This document shows, in pieces, positions 23,641 to 35,379 of a DNA stretch of 64,000 bases. Position 1 is the stretch's first letter. Each line of letters opens with the position of its first letter. The DNA is taken from NCBI RefSeq assembly GCF_040869045.1, contig NC_090319.1:338810302-338874301 (forward strand), given 5' to 3'. The notes beneath the pieces are model-generated. The model saw only the letters and a list, made by a program, of their open reading frames with translations, was not told the origin of the DNA and made no database searches. The DNA is from Eurosta solidaginis (Eukaryota; Arthropoda; Insecta; Diptera; Tephritidae). Made by a program: the position numbers and the translations under genes.

Positions 23641-24461
23641 TAAAGTTAAACCTTAACCTTAAAAATCAATATACATTCTTGACAATCATATATGTATATA
23701 AACTCACATACATAAATATACACATGCTTAAATCACTAATATTTGTTCACATTTCGCTTCGACCTGTTTGAAATTTATTTTTTACTCATTCGAAAAACAA
23801 TTCTTATTGTGATTTGTTCGAGCCAAGTGAACGTGATTATTTTGGCGGGAAATTTGGTTGTTGACAACAAAACATAGCTACTACATACGCACTATTTTAT
23901 ATGTTTGTGTATCTGTCAGACAGTCTTCTACGCACTTGATATCTACACGCTTGCCCGTCCAATAAAAGCAAAATAAACACATGATCCTCCCGCATGCTCT
24001 TCACGCTTCCTTTTTTTAATTTTTATATGCTCACACTTGCTTGCTAATCGTCTTAGCGCATACATCCATATGTAGTTCTTTTCTACACTATTTGTTTTAC
24101 CTCATCATGATTCGCTCATAACGAAATACAAAATACTGTTTCTTCGCTTGGAACGGCCTTCGGTTTATATTTATGTAGTATTATTTTTTATTGTTTCTCG
24201 TTTAATATCATCGCAAAAGGTAACCAACTTTTGTGAAGTTACGATTTGTGTAGAGGTGTATGTGTTTTAGCTGGAGATCATATTACCCAATAGGAGTTTT
24301 TTGTGTGCCTATTTGATTCTAAGCCGTGTTCTTATTACGTGTTTCTCACATATATTTCTATCAAAGTTTTGTTTTGTGAGTGGACCAGGGACTAAATTCA
24401 GTAAGTGTCAGTTTAGAAATGTTCACTGTACTTCAATAAAGTTGTACATTTATTGAATCTA
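23641..24461. other. Intronic sequence without a recognisable element
   Basis: AT-rich, single-copy in appearance within this window, no coding character. Confidence 0.45.
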
Positions 24462-24468
24462 AATCGAG

Positions 24469-24833
24469 GCGGCCGCCGTGGTGTGATGGTAGCGTGCTCC
24501 GCCTATCACACCGTATGCCCTGGGTTCAACTCCCGGGCAAAGCAACATCAAAATTTTAGAAATAAGATTTTTCAATTAGAAGAACATTTTTCTAAGCGGG
24601 GTCGCCCCTCGGCAGTGTCTGGCAAGCGCTCCGATTGTATTTCTGCCATGAAAAGCTCTCAGTGAAAACTCATCTGCCTTGCAGATGCCGTTCGGAGTCG
24701 GCATAAAACATGTAGGTCCCGTCCGGCCAATTTGTAGGGAAAAATCAAGAGGAGCACGACGCAAATTGGAAGAGAAGCTCGGCCTTAGATCTCTTCGGAG
24801 GTTATCGCGCCTTACATTTATTTTTTTTTTTAT
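24469..24833 (+). mobile_element. tRNA-derived SINE, full-length copy
   Basis: Head GTGGTGTGATGGTAGCGTGC, intact B box GGGTTCAACTCCC, body as in the 9105-9459 copy, and a T-rich end after CGCGCCTTACATTT. A perfect 7-bp target duplication AATCGAG lies at 24462-24468 and 24834-24840. The clean ends and intact Pol III boxes mark it as one of the youngest copies here. Confidence 0.92.
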
Positions 24834-24840
24834 AATCGAG

Positions 24841-25205
24841 ATCTTTAGCAAAAATTTGTACAATTTGTTGTTTTGAATTGTAAGGTAGATCGGTAGAAAC
24901 AGCTACCAAAAATCAAAGAGCATGATACTCCATTGAGACGATTCATTAGTTTAAAAATGGGACCATGTTATGAATGTCTAAATATCTAGGTTGGGTGGAG
25001 CTATCCAGTTAAAACCCTAATGGCGCATTGAATGATATACACATATTCCGGGAACTTTATATTCAATCCTGACAATAGTTATTGATAAAGGTGCCAGTAA
25101 GTTTAACTACAATATACATAGAAAACCAACATCCACCGACACAATAATACATAACACGGTGAACTTCATCATAGACTTAAAAAAACACCTCTAACACAAA
25201 GAAAA
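24841..25205. other. Intronic sequence without a recognisable element
   Basis: Non-coding, no repeat recognised. Confidence 0.45.
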
Positions 25206-28200
25206 CAAGTAAGGAAGGCTAAGTTCGGGTGTAACCGAACATAACATACTCAGTTGAGAGCTATGGAGACAAAATAAGGAAAATCAATCTGGGGTAACCC
25301 TGGAATGTGGTTGTATAACATGTGTATCAAATGAAAGGTATTAAAGAGTATTTTAAGAGAGAGTAGGCCATAGTTCTATGGATGAACGCCATTTAGGGAT
25401 ATCGCCATAAAGGTAGACCAGGGCTGACTCTAGAATTTGTTTGTACGATATGGGTATCAAATGAAAGGTGTTACTGAGCATTTTAAGAGGGAGTGGGCCT
25501 TAGGTCTATCGGTGGACGCCTTTTCGAAATGTCCCCATTAAGGTGGACCAGGGGTGATTCTATAATGTGTTTGTACGATATGGGTATCAAATGAAAGCTG
25601 TTAATGAGTATTTTGAAAAGGAGTGATCCTTAGTTCCATAGGTGGACGCCGTTTCGAGATATCGCCATAAAGGTGGACCAGGGGTGTCTGTACGATATGT
25701 GCATCAAACGAAAGGTGTTACTGAGCATTTTAAGAGGGAGTGGGCATTAGGTCTATAGGTGGACGCCCTTTCGAGATATCGCCATTAGGGTGGGCCAGGG
25801 GTGACTCTAGAATGTTTGTACGATATGGGTATCAAACGAAAGGTGTTACTGAGCATTTTAAGAGGGAGTGGGCATTAGGTCTATAGGTGGACGCCTTTTC
25901 GAGATATCGCCATTAGGGTGGGCCAGGGGTGACTCTAGAATGTTTGTACGATATGGGTATCAAACGAAAGATGTTACTGAGCATTTTAAGAGGGAGTGGA
26001 CATTAGGTCTATAGGTGGACGCCTTTTCGAGATATCGCCATTAGGGTGGGCCAGGGTGACTCTAGAATGTGTTTGTACGATATGGGTATCAAATGAAAGG
26101 TGGTAATGAGTATTTTAAAAGGGAGTAATCCTTAGTTCTATAGGTGGACGCCTTTTCGAGATATCGCCATTAGGGTGGGCCAGGTGTGACTCTAGAATGT
26201 TTGTACGATATGGGTATCAAACGAAAGGTGTTACTGAGCATTTTAAGAGGGAGTGGGCATTAGGTCTATAGGTGGACGCCTTTTCGAGATATCGCCATTA
26301 GGGTGGGCCAGGGTGACTCTAGAATGTGTTTGTACGATATGGGTATCAAATGAAAGGTGGTAATGAGTATTTTAAAAGGGAGTAATCCTTAGTTCTATAG
26401 GTGGACGCCTTTTCGAGATATCGCCATTAGGGTGGGCCAGGTGTGACTCTAGAATGTTTGTACGATATGGGTATCAAACGAAAGGTGTTACTGAGCATTT
26501 TAAGAGGGAGTGGGCATTAGGTCTATAGGTGGACGCCTTTTCGAGATATCGCCATTAGGGTGGGACAGGGGTGACTCTAGAATGTTTGTACGATATGGGT
26601 ATCAAACGAAAGGTGTTACTGAGCATTTTAAGAGGGAGTGGACATTAGGTCTATAGGTGGACGCCTTTTCGAGATATCGCCATTAGGGTGGGCCAGGGGT
26701 GACTCTAGAATGTTTGTACGATATGGGTATCAAACGAAAGGTGTTACTGAGCATTTTAAGAGGGAGTGGACATTAGGTCTATAGGTGGACGCCTTTTCGA
26801 GATATCGCCATTAGGGTGGGCCAGGGTGACTTTAGAATGTGTTTGTACGATATGGGTATCAAATGAAAGGTGGTAATGAGTATTTTAAAAGGGAGTAATC
26901 CTTAGTTCTATAGGTGGACGCCTTTTCGAAATATCGCCATTAGGGTGGGCCAGGTGTGACTCTAGAATGTTTGTACGATATGGGTATCAAACGAAAGCTG
27001 TTACGGAGCATTTTAAGAGGGAGTGGGCATTAGGTCTATAGGTGGACGCCTTTTCGAGATATCGCCATTAGGGTGGGCCAGGGGTGACTCTAGAATGTTT
27101 GTACGATATGGGTATCAAACGAAAGGTGTTACTGAGCATTTTAAGAGGGAGTGGACACTAGGTCTATAGGTGGACGCCTTTTCGAGATATCGCCATTAGG
27201 GTGGGCCAGGGGTGACTCTAGAATGTTTGTACGATATGGGTATCAAACGAAAGGTGTTACTGAGCATTTTAAGAGGGAGGGGGCATTAGGTCTATAGGTG
27301 GACGCCTTTTCGAGATATCGCCATTAGGGTGGGACAGGGGGACTCTGGTATGTTTTTGTACGATATGGATATCAAATTAAAGGTATTAATGAGGGTTTTA
27401 AAAGCGAGTGGCCCTTAGATGTATATGTGAAGGCGTTCTCGCGATATCGACCAAAATGTGGACCAGGTGATCCAGAAAATCATCTGTCGGGTACTGCTAA
27501 TTTATTTATATATGCAATACCACTAACAGTATTCCTGCCAAGATTCCAAGGGCTGTTGATTTCGCCTTGTAGAACTTTTTCATTTTCTTCTACTTAATAT
27601 GGTAGGTGTCACACCCATTTTACAAAGGTTTTTCCAAAGTTATATTTTGCGTCAATAAACCAATCCAGTTACCATGTTTCATCCCTTTTTTCGTGTTTGG
27701 TATAGAATTATGGCATTTTTTACATTTTTCGTAATTTTCGATATCGATAAAGTGGGCGTGGTTATGGTCAGATTTCGCCCATTTTTTATACCAAGAAAAA
27801 GTGAGCTCAGGTAAGTACGTGGGCTAAGTTTAGTAAAGATATATCGGATTTTGCTCAAGTTATTGTGTTAATGGCCGAGCGGAAGGACAGACGGTGGACT
27901 GTGTATAAAAACTGGGCGTGGCTTCCACCGATTTCGCCCATTTTCACAGAGAACAGTTACCGTCATAGAATCTATGCTCCTACCAAATTTGAGAAGGATT
28001 GCTAAATTTTTGTTCGACTTATGGCAATAAAAGTATTCTAGACAAACTAAATGAAAATGGGCGGAGCCACGCCCATTTTGAAATTTTCTTTTATTTTTGT
28101 ATTTTGTTGCATCATATCATTACTGGAGTTGAATTTTGACTTAATTTACTTATATACATTTAAGATATTAAATTTTTTGTTAAAATTTGAATTTAAAAAA

Positions 28201-28803
28201 ATTTTTTTTTAAAAAGTGGGCGTGTTCTTCATCCAATTTTGCTAATTTTTATTTAGCACATATAGAGTAATAGTAGTAACGTTCCTGCCAAATTTCATCA
28301 TGATATCTTCAACGACTGCCAAATTACAGCTTGCAAAACTTTTAAATTACCTTCTTGTAAAAGTGGGCGGTGCCACGCCCATTGTCCAAAATCTTACTAA
28401 TTTTCTATTCTGCGTCATAAGTTCAACCCATCTACCAAGTTTCGTCGCTTTATCTGTCTTTTGTAATGAGTTATCGCACTTTTTCGGTTTTTCGAAATTT
28501 TCGATATCGAAAAAGTGGGCGTGGTTATAGTCCGATATCGTTCATTTTAAATAGCGATCTGAGATGAGTGCTCAGGAACCTACATACCAAATTTCATCAA
28601 GATACCTCAAAATTTACTCAAGTTATCGTGTTAACGGACGGACGGACGGACGGACGGACATGGCTCAATCAAATTTTTTTTCGATCCTGATTATTTTGAT
28701 ATATGGAAGTCTATATCTATCTCGATTCCTTTATATATGTACAACCAACCGTTATCCAATCAAACTTAATATACTCTGTGAGCTCTGCTCAACTGAGTAT
28801 AAA
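25206..28803 (-). mobile_element. DINE-1-like element enlarged by a tandem array
   Basis: The 3' end (at 25206, minus strand) is the complement of CAAGTAAGGAAGGCTAAG followed by the perfect hairpin GTTCGG/CCGAAC. The 5' end at about 28803 carries CTCAACTGAGTAT, inverted to ACTCAGTTGAGAG near 25250. GACGGACGGACGGACGGACA at about 28640 and several GGGCGTGGT/CCACGCCC motifs match the family. Outside the array it is closely related to the copy at 11201-12826, and it is more than twice that length. Confidence 0.8.
25270..27360 (-). repeat. 128-bp tandem array, about 16 copies
   Basis: Landmarks TACGATATGGGTATCAAACG and GGTCTATAGGTGGACGCCTT recur every 128 bp or close to it. Two subtypes alternate in the middle: one reads GTTACTGAGCATTTTAAGAG, the other GGTAATGAGTATTTTAAAAG. 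The alternation gives a 250-260-bp higher-order period near 26050-26450. The outer units are the most diverged. Confidence 0.92.
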
Positions 28804-29334
28804 AATAAAAAAAAATTGGAAGAATTGAAAGCACCTAACATGCAACATAGCTAGAAACAATGTATAAATATAAACATAAAACACAACGAAAAATTCTTAC
28901 AATATACATCAAATACAAAACGGTTTTAAAAAATATTGTCTGTGTTGATTATGGTCTTTGAAAAGATACCATAAGGCTCATGCGAAAAATGGTGTAGGCA
29001 AAAAATTTTATGAAGTCTGACTTCGATCAAAAGTTATGTGTGTTATTTAAGGCAACATATTAAAATACGTTTGTTTAGAGAGAAATTATTTAGTTTTTGT
29101 CCCAAATGCCGTAACTTTCTAATCAAGACCAAAACAGAAAAAATGGATGAAAACGTACAGAGTTCGAAAATGATTAATTATTATTTCATATTTTTTATGA
29201 CAAAAATCTATGTCACTTTATTGGAGAACTATTTCGAGACAGTGAATGTGTATATTTTTTATTCTCAAAAATAATTAGATATTATTATGCCTAAGGACCG
29301 TTTTCTCCACTGCCTGCCAAAATTTATCTCTCTT
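28804..29334. other. Intronic sequence without a recognisable element
   Basis: AT-rich; a 78-codon open frame at 29038-29274 has no motif and is probably chance. Confidence 0.45.
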
Positions 29335-29338
29335 TTAA

Positions 29339-29840
29339 GGCCAAGCCACAATGAAGTTTTTCATATAGATGCGTTTAACGCAAGCTTATGCGTGACAGTT
29401 ACATCGTCACAGTCACGCAAGATGTTGCATTTGTAAATATAAACAAACTTCAGACTTAGCAATTGAAACTTATTTCGGCTTATCCATTCACATACCAAAT
29501 TTCGCGAAGCACAATTATAAACATTCTCACAATACAAGAAGAATACTTGCTAACATATTTTGTCTCCTATTCATTTGTTGCAGTTTTTAATTGTGAAAAA
29601 AAGGTGGAAAATTACCAAAGAGTGGGAAGAATAATTTCACTCGCCAAGTGTGAAAGCGCCCTAAGCCTAAGGAAATGTCGAATTTTTCTTTTTATGCTTT
29701 GCTTGCAACAAAAGTTAGGAGTTTGCCAGTTTCCATGTCAGATGGCACCAGCGTCGCTCGATTTGTCGTTCCCAATCTAATCATCATGCATAAGATTGAG
29801 TTAAACGCCTCTATATGAAAAACTTCTTATGTAATGCCCG
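29339..29840. mobile_element. Non-autonomous TIR element, copy 3
   Basis: Flanked on both sides by intact TTAA (29335-29338 and 29841-29844). Ends GGCCAAGCCACAATGAAGTT and AACTTCTTATGTAATGCCCG; inside these, TTTTTCATATAGATGCGTTT and its complement. It is the most diverged of the three copies and does not keep the 83-codon frame of copies 1 and 2. A TTAA duplication is the piggyBac habit, but the tips do not begin CCC. Confidence 0.82.
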
Positions 29841-29844
29841 TTAA

Positions 29845-30175
29845 ATATATCCTGCCAACAATTTTAACACGAAGTCAATCCACCCGCTAAAATTTGTGGA
29901 CTCCACCGCGCCATCTGCTTTGTTTATATCAAAAAAAAAAAAAAAACAGCTGATTTCCATCTGCAATTTTTGCAGACAAGCGTCTTCTTAGAGTGTATAC
30001 CTACATGGTAGAGAAACTACAATTTTAAAATTCCATTGAAATCAAAGGAAATAGGCCAAATATAGAGTTAGCTTATTTGGTTAATAGCCACTATATGATG
30101 GAATTGTTTTGACTGGTTTTTTCGTAGTATCTTCTGCTCTACAAAACTTCATCAAAAAGGCAGGTTTACAATCTA
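29845..30175. other. Intronic sequence with a poly-A run
   Basis: Holds a run of about 17 A residues near 29930; no gene or element recognised. Confidence 0.45.
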
Positions 30176-30465
30176 AGGGCCCTTTTCACCAACTTCAGTT
30201 AGTCACTTATCTCTAAGTTATCGATATTTTCGTTTTCTCCATGCTAACTGCTGCTTCGAATCTCAGTTAAGTACAAAGAAAAAGTGAGAACAAAAGTCAG
30301 CTGTCGCGCTTGTATTCATAATAGGCTTTTGCGATTTCTTCTACAAAATATTCACAATTAATAATTTAACCCGTGGTGGTTGTAACCCTGTGTTGGTGTA
30401 ATCGACAAATTAAACTATCTGATAGATGTTATATTAACTTAACGGTAGATGATGAAAACAGCCCT
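30176..30465. mobile_element. Probable MITE, about 290 bp
   Basis: Left AGGGCCCTTTTCACCAACTT and right GATGATGAAAACAGCCCT are imperfect inverted repeats at the correct distance for a small element. No coding capacity; target duplication not clear. Confidence 0.5.
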
Positions 30466-31428
30466 ACAATATATTATCTTCTGATTAAAAAGAAATATTA
30501 AACATTTTAAGTTCAATTTTTTTTTAAATAACAAATTTTTAATACTACGTTTAATATACGTTATAATTTTGCACTTCCGACGCGTTTCGATTCTATATTG
30601 CGTCTTCTTCAAGGAGACTTAAATGTTTATTCAATCGAGAAGACCTAATTGTTAAAATCCTTTTTCAAAATTTAAAGTAAATAATTCTTATGCTTGGTTT
30701 TAACTAGGTCAAATTTGACCACAGACTTTACCATATTATGAAAAGGCCTAGTCATACAACGTCAGATATATTTGCCGTCGGTTATGACTACAAATTACAA
30801 TAAAATTTACCAGTAAGTGAAAACGGCAACTGCACACCATTTCGATTTTGCTTGAAAAAAAAAAATATATATACAAATAAAAATGATCGCATAATAATGC
30901 AGCCTATTTTTTATCTTTTTCATATTAATGCTTACGATCCCTGAACGAAACTATTCACACCTTCATGCTGACATATTTTAAAAAATATGTGGGTGTTTGC
31001 GAAAGTGCGGAAATACTTTGAAGCGAACAAAAAAAATTGAATGCATTATTTGTGATTACACGATAGCGAATGTGAAATGTATGTTGATTATTATTATTAT
31101 CGTTTGTTTTGGTTTTTAAATTTTAATTTAGTCTACTATTCTACGCCCAGCTTTCGTAAATATTTATAAAGCACAAAAGTAGTAAAACGTCGAAAACATA
31201 CAACGACCCCAAATGGAGCGCGAATGACCGCAATAACGACAATTAACAAAGACGGCCATGACTCGATGAATTGTAGGTTTTTTGTTGAGAAACTATGACG
31301 TTTTTATATAGCAGTTGTTTGCTTGACGAAAGAAAGCTGGAAAGAAAGTACGCTGAGTAACGGAGCGATAGTACGATACGTGGTTGAGGTTGACATAAAT
31401 CCGATTTTTTTTGTGGGTTTTTGCAGCC
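30466..31428. other. Intronic sequence without a recognisable element
   Basis: AT-rich with short simple repeats; no gene. Confidence 0.45.
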
Positions 31429-31432
31429 TTAA

Positions 31433-33410
31433 CCCTTTCGAACCTGTTGGTACACCTCATGTACCACTAAATGTGTATATTGGACTAAATCTACAAAATC
31501 ACACTCAAACTGAATAAAAAACGTACCATAGGAGGCTTTTTAGTTTGTCTAAAGGTACATATAAAAAAATGAAATCATTTTCTCCTGTGCAGTACGCTTA
31601 GTTTTGAGTTAAATAGTGAAAGGTTCGGACACGTGTTTGGTTTTTGAATAATAATCTTTAAAAAAAAGTTGTAACTGCCAAACAAATTATTTTTATGGAA
31701 GATATTTATTTTATTTACAAGCTTTAGCATATTTAGTGAAACATTTATATGGATTTGCTTGAGTTTGTGGAGTTTCAGTGAGCTGGTACTTATATGTGCC
31801 AGTAGTATTTTATACTGGTACATATATGTACGTACCAACAGTGCCTCTCTTCAAAAAAGAAGTATTATCTCGTCTTTCTTTTATAAAGATATACCAAGTC
31901 GAAAAAACTGAGCGCAGACAAAATTACCGAACTGCTGATTGATGTAATGCTTGATTCAGATGACGATGATACAGGCACTGATTTTTTAAACGGAAATGAT
32001 GATAATTATTTGCCAAAATTGGGTTCGCACGGCGAAGAATCTGGTCCCCTTCATCGTCCATTAGTGAGCTATCAGATGTTGAAAGCATTATAGCACCGAA
32101 TGAATTTGTGGGATCCAGACGTCTTCTCTTTGAGAAAATTCCATACCTATACATATTATAAGTGATTACCGTGGACGTAATATAAGTCCGGAAATTCCTC
32201 TCAATTCTTTACCCTTTCAAAATTTGTCAAAAGATGTTTCCTCGAAGTCTGTGCATGTATATCGCACAATGTACAAATTACCCCATTTCTGAGTTTCAAA
32301 TCGCAAAAAAAAGATTAATATAGTAAAGACTGATACAAGTTATGCTAGGCTCTATGTTCGTTATGTCTTATAACAAGCTTCCGACTTTAAATCATTATTG
32401 GTCAAAACATCCTTCAATAAGTAATGCTATTATCAAGACTGCAATATCTCGTGACCGCTATTAATTTTTGGCATCAAAATTATATTTTGCATTTTCTCAG
32501 AAACCAACTGATTGCAGTAAAACTTATTACATCGACGATGTTGTGGAGTATTTGAAAAGTACATCTCAAAAATACCGGCAGGATAAGGTTAGGCAGAGAA
32601 GAGATGAATCAATGGCAAAGTTTAAAAGAAGATCATCCTTAAAACAATATATGCCACTCAAATCAGTAAAACTTGGAATAAAAATGTGGCTGCAATGTGA
32701 CTCTGAGACGAGATACATACATATATGATTTCAATATATACAACGGAAGAGGACAAAATCAATACGACGGAACTTTAGGCGATCGTGTGGATAAAGCTTT
32801 AGTTAGTACAATTAAAGAAAAATAGAAAAGAAATAAGTCCTCAGGGTCAGCCCATCTGGTAATTAATATCAGGTATTAAAACTGCAGCCGTACGCAGATC
32901 CCAATCACCAAGCCGTTTATCTCAACGAAAAAAGGGAGCTGGACAACGTATCCTTACATTTACCAATTCTTATTGAGACTCGAAGACGTTGCGCGAAGTG
33001 TGCGCAGGGCAAAACACAAACCAGAACAAAACAAATTTGACAGCAATGTGATATATCATACTCAAAAATAAATTAGATTCAGATTTTCGAAATTTAATAA
33101 TTGTGTGTTTAGTTTTTAAACATTTTTCTTGGAAGTAATATCCTTTTTTGTAAAACTTTTATTTTTTCCAATAAATGATTATCCATCAATATGAAAATTT
33201 TTTATTATTATTTGTACGTTGAGAACTGCCGGTACAAATGTTGTACCATGAAATAGTACTGGCGGTACAATGTTGTACCAGTCCCCCCCAGGCCCCCCAT
33301 CATACAAATTTTAAATTTTTGAATGCAAATAGTCTAGTTATCTGTATCTTAATTACTTGAAACTAATTAAATTATATTTACCTAAGAGGCTGAATGCCGG
33401 TTCGAAAGGG
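31433..33410 (+). mobile_element. piggyBac-type DNA transposon, inactive
   Basis: TTAA at 31429-31432 and 33411-33414 flank a 1978-bp element with 12-bp inverted ends CCCTTTCGAACC and GGTTCGAAAGGG, as expected for piggyBac. The subterminal regions carry many GTACC-type motifs in both orientations (for example GGTACACCTCATGTACC at the left, GGTACAATGTTGTACC at the right). Transposase remnants lie inside. The intact ends suggest it could once be moved in trans. Confidence 0.9.
31905..33060 (+). pseudogene. piggyBac transposase remnant
   Basis: Pieces of a DDE_Tnp_1_7 transposase are seen in order. First comes an acidic N-terminal segment (LLIDVMLDSDDDDTGTD, near 31940). A segment near 32340-32510 reads MLGSMFVMSYNKLPTLNHYW and then FLASKLYFAFSQ after a stop. 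The catalytic-core piece at 32468-32728 has YYIDDVVEYL, DESMAKF (the first catalytic Asp in the family) and SSLKQYMPLK. A Cys-containing C-terminal scrap (RRRCAKCAQGK) lies near 32985. Stops, frameshifts and loss of the central region between the DESM block and the C-terminus make it non-functional. Typical family length is about 550-600 residues; far less is left here. Confidence 0.85.
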
Positions 33411-33414
33411 TTAA

Positions 33415-34130
33415 GCGGTTGTTACTACACATATTTTACTATACTTTTTTATTTTATTTTATTAGTTATAAATATTTTTTTGGTTTGCCTAGAAACTGTA
33501 CGTAAAGCACATTACTGTAAATAACAGCAAGAAAATAAATGTTTTCTGATGTTTTCATTGTCGGTCACTATCGTCATTGTGTCTTTATGTGGACGTAGAT
33601 ATAGAAAATTTTTTATTTAAAACATATCATAGTATTAAGTTAAGAAGGGTGTGAGATCGGGGATAGTGTGAAGAAAACTTCATATTGTTTAACTTCATGC
33701 CAGCATTTAAAAAATCGACTGATTTGCCCAACAAAAACAACACACACCTCATAATTTTCGTTTTCTTGATATTGTGCTTTTTACTTAACCAATCTTTGGT
33801 TCGTTGAAACGTTAGTTAACTGATTGCTTGTATGACTGATTAATTGACGAGCTACTTTGGTTAACTTGGCTAAGTGAGTGCTGTTGGTTAGCTGTTTTTT
33901 AGTGCGTCCCAGTTATGAGTTATACTAATGGTTGTGTTTTGTTCTGTTTTTTTACATTAAACGGTTGTTTTTTGTAGAGATTTTAGATTTTTTAATGGAT
34001 TCTATGATGAAAATCATTTGAAAATAAGATTTTGTGTTGAACAGACCTAGAGCTAAACATTTCGTATCTCAAAGGTTTAGTTACAATACATCTCAAAGTA
34101 TCGCTTAGCGACAATTTCTTATGTACAAAA
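33415..34130. other. Intronic sequence without a recognisable element
   Basis: AT-rich, no coding character. Confidence 0.45.
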
Positions 34131-34221
34131 AGCAGCTGTTTTCATCTGTTTGCTGACATCGTAAAGATATCAAAAGAACGTATGCATCATAACTTACACG
34201 AATGAGAAAGATGTTTTTCAA

Positions 34222-34593
34222 ATGAGTGCCGCGTTTGTCCTTTCACAAGTCAGTGTAATAATAGAAAAATTGTGTAAACTGAAATTGGAATTGCTGCCCC
34301 ATCCATCGTATTATTCAAATTATGCCCCCAGCAACTATTGTCTATTCAAAAATCTCAAAAACGAGCTCCTAGGAAAAGGATTCGGTTCAGATGAAGAAGT
34401 TTTTGTCGGAACAAAAGCGTATTTTGAGAGCCTTGACACATTGTACTACAAAAAAGGTATAGAAATATTAAAGAAGTGTTGGACTGGTTGTATCCCTCTC
34501 AATGGAAAAAATCAAGTAAAAAATAAAGTCGAATTTGGCCAAAAAAGTTTTGCTTTCTTATTTAGTCCAAAGATTTTTCTACCTACGGTCTAG
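34222..34593 (+). pseudogene. mariner transposase C-terminal remnant
   Basis: The frame reads ELLPHPSYYSNYAPSNYCLF, then KNLKNELLGKGFGSDEEV and YKKGIEILKKCWTGCI, the C-terminal third of a mariner (DD34D) transposase. The family's last catalytic residue lies in APSDY. Here it is APSNY, an Asp-to-Asn change that would abolish activity. The N-terminal DNA-binding part and the first two catalytic residues are missing, and no inverted ends were found nearby. A family-typical tail (SFAFLFSPKIFLPT) follows. Confidence 0.88.
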
Positions 34594-34599
34594 TGAAGT

Positions 34600-35379
34600 G
34601 TTTAAACTGATTGTTTTTCTCAAAACAGTGGAGATTATATTTAATAGTTCCTTGAGTTTTTTATCAAAGTCCAAATTGTTCGACGGTGGATTGGACTCCC
34701 ATCAAAGGTTTCACAACGCTTTTCAGGGAAAACGATGCGTTTGACTTTATAGGGACATGCAATTAAAAGTGTAGTATATGTAAAAATGGCTTACCACAAG
34801 TCGCCCAAAACTTCAGAACTTTTGCAACGTGATCCCAGTTGACTACTGCATTTTTTAATTTTATTCGACTTAAATCTTTAACATCTTCGAACATTAAGTC
34901 GAAAATCTCCAAACGGATTTAAACCCACTCCAAAATAATTTAAAAAATCTTAAAACTGAAACTTGTAGAAATTTCTGGGTATAAAATAAAACAAAAAGCG
35001 TAAATAAATCTAAAACTAGAAACATGACGAAACTTCTAATTTTACAATAACATTTTAAAGTTTAAAAATGCTGCTAAACATATTAAAATAAAAATTGTCA
35101 TTTGTGAAAAGTGCTGCAAATCGTAGCACTTCGACTTAAAACGTACGGATGACGGATTAGCCACACAGTTTTTTTGTTTTAATACAAGTGAAGACTTCTT
35201 TGGTTTAAAATTGAAACCAAGCTCTGCAAATTTATTCTTACGAAGTTTGGTTTCATAATGTATGTAGGATGAAAAGTTTCAGAATTAGACTCAAATTTGT
35301 AACCGTGTCCCAAAAAGTCAAAAATAATAACAGATCCTCAAACAAAAAGGTGTCTGCTTCTGTTTTTCGCTTATGGCGT
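34600..35379. other. Intronic sequence without a recognisable element
   Basis: AT-rich, no gene recognised. Confidence 0.45.

Noticed and set aside
24477..24545. tRNA gene suggested by A and B boxes
   Set aside because: The same head occurs in other dispersed copies with target duplications and a SINE body; the stems do not pair as in a true tRNA.
25270..27360. CRISPR-like array of regular repeats
   Set aside because: Units are tandem without unique spacers, lie in a eukaryotic transposon, and no cas gene exists here.
31924..32154. 76-codon minus-strand frame
   Set aside because: Antisense to the acidic N-terminal remnant of the piggyBac transposase.
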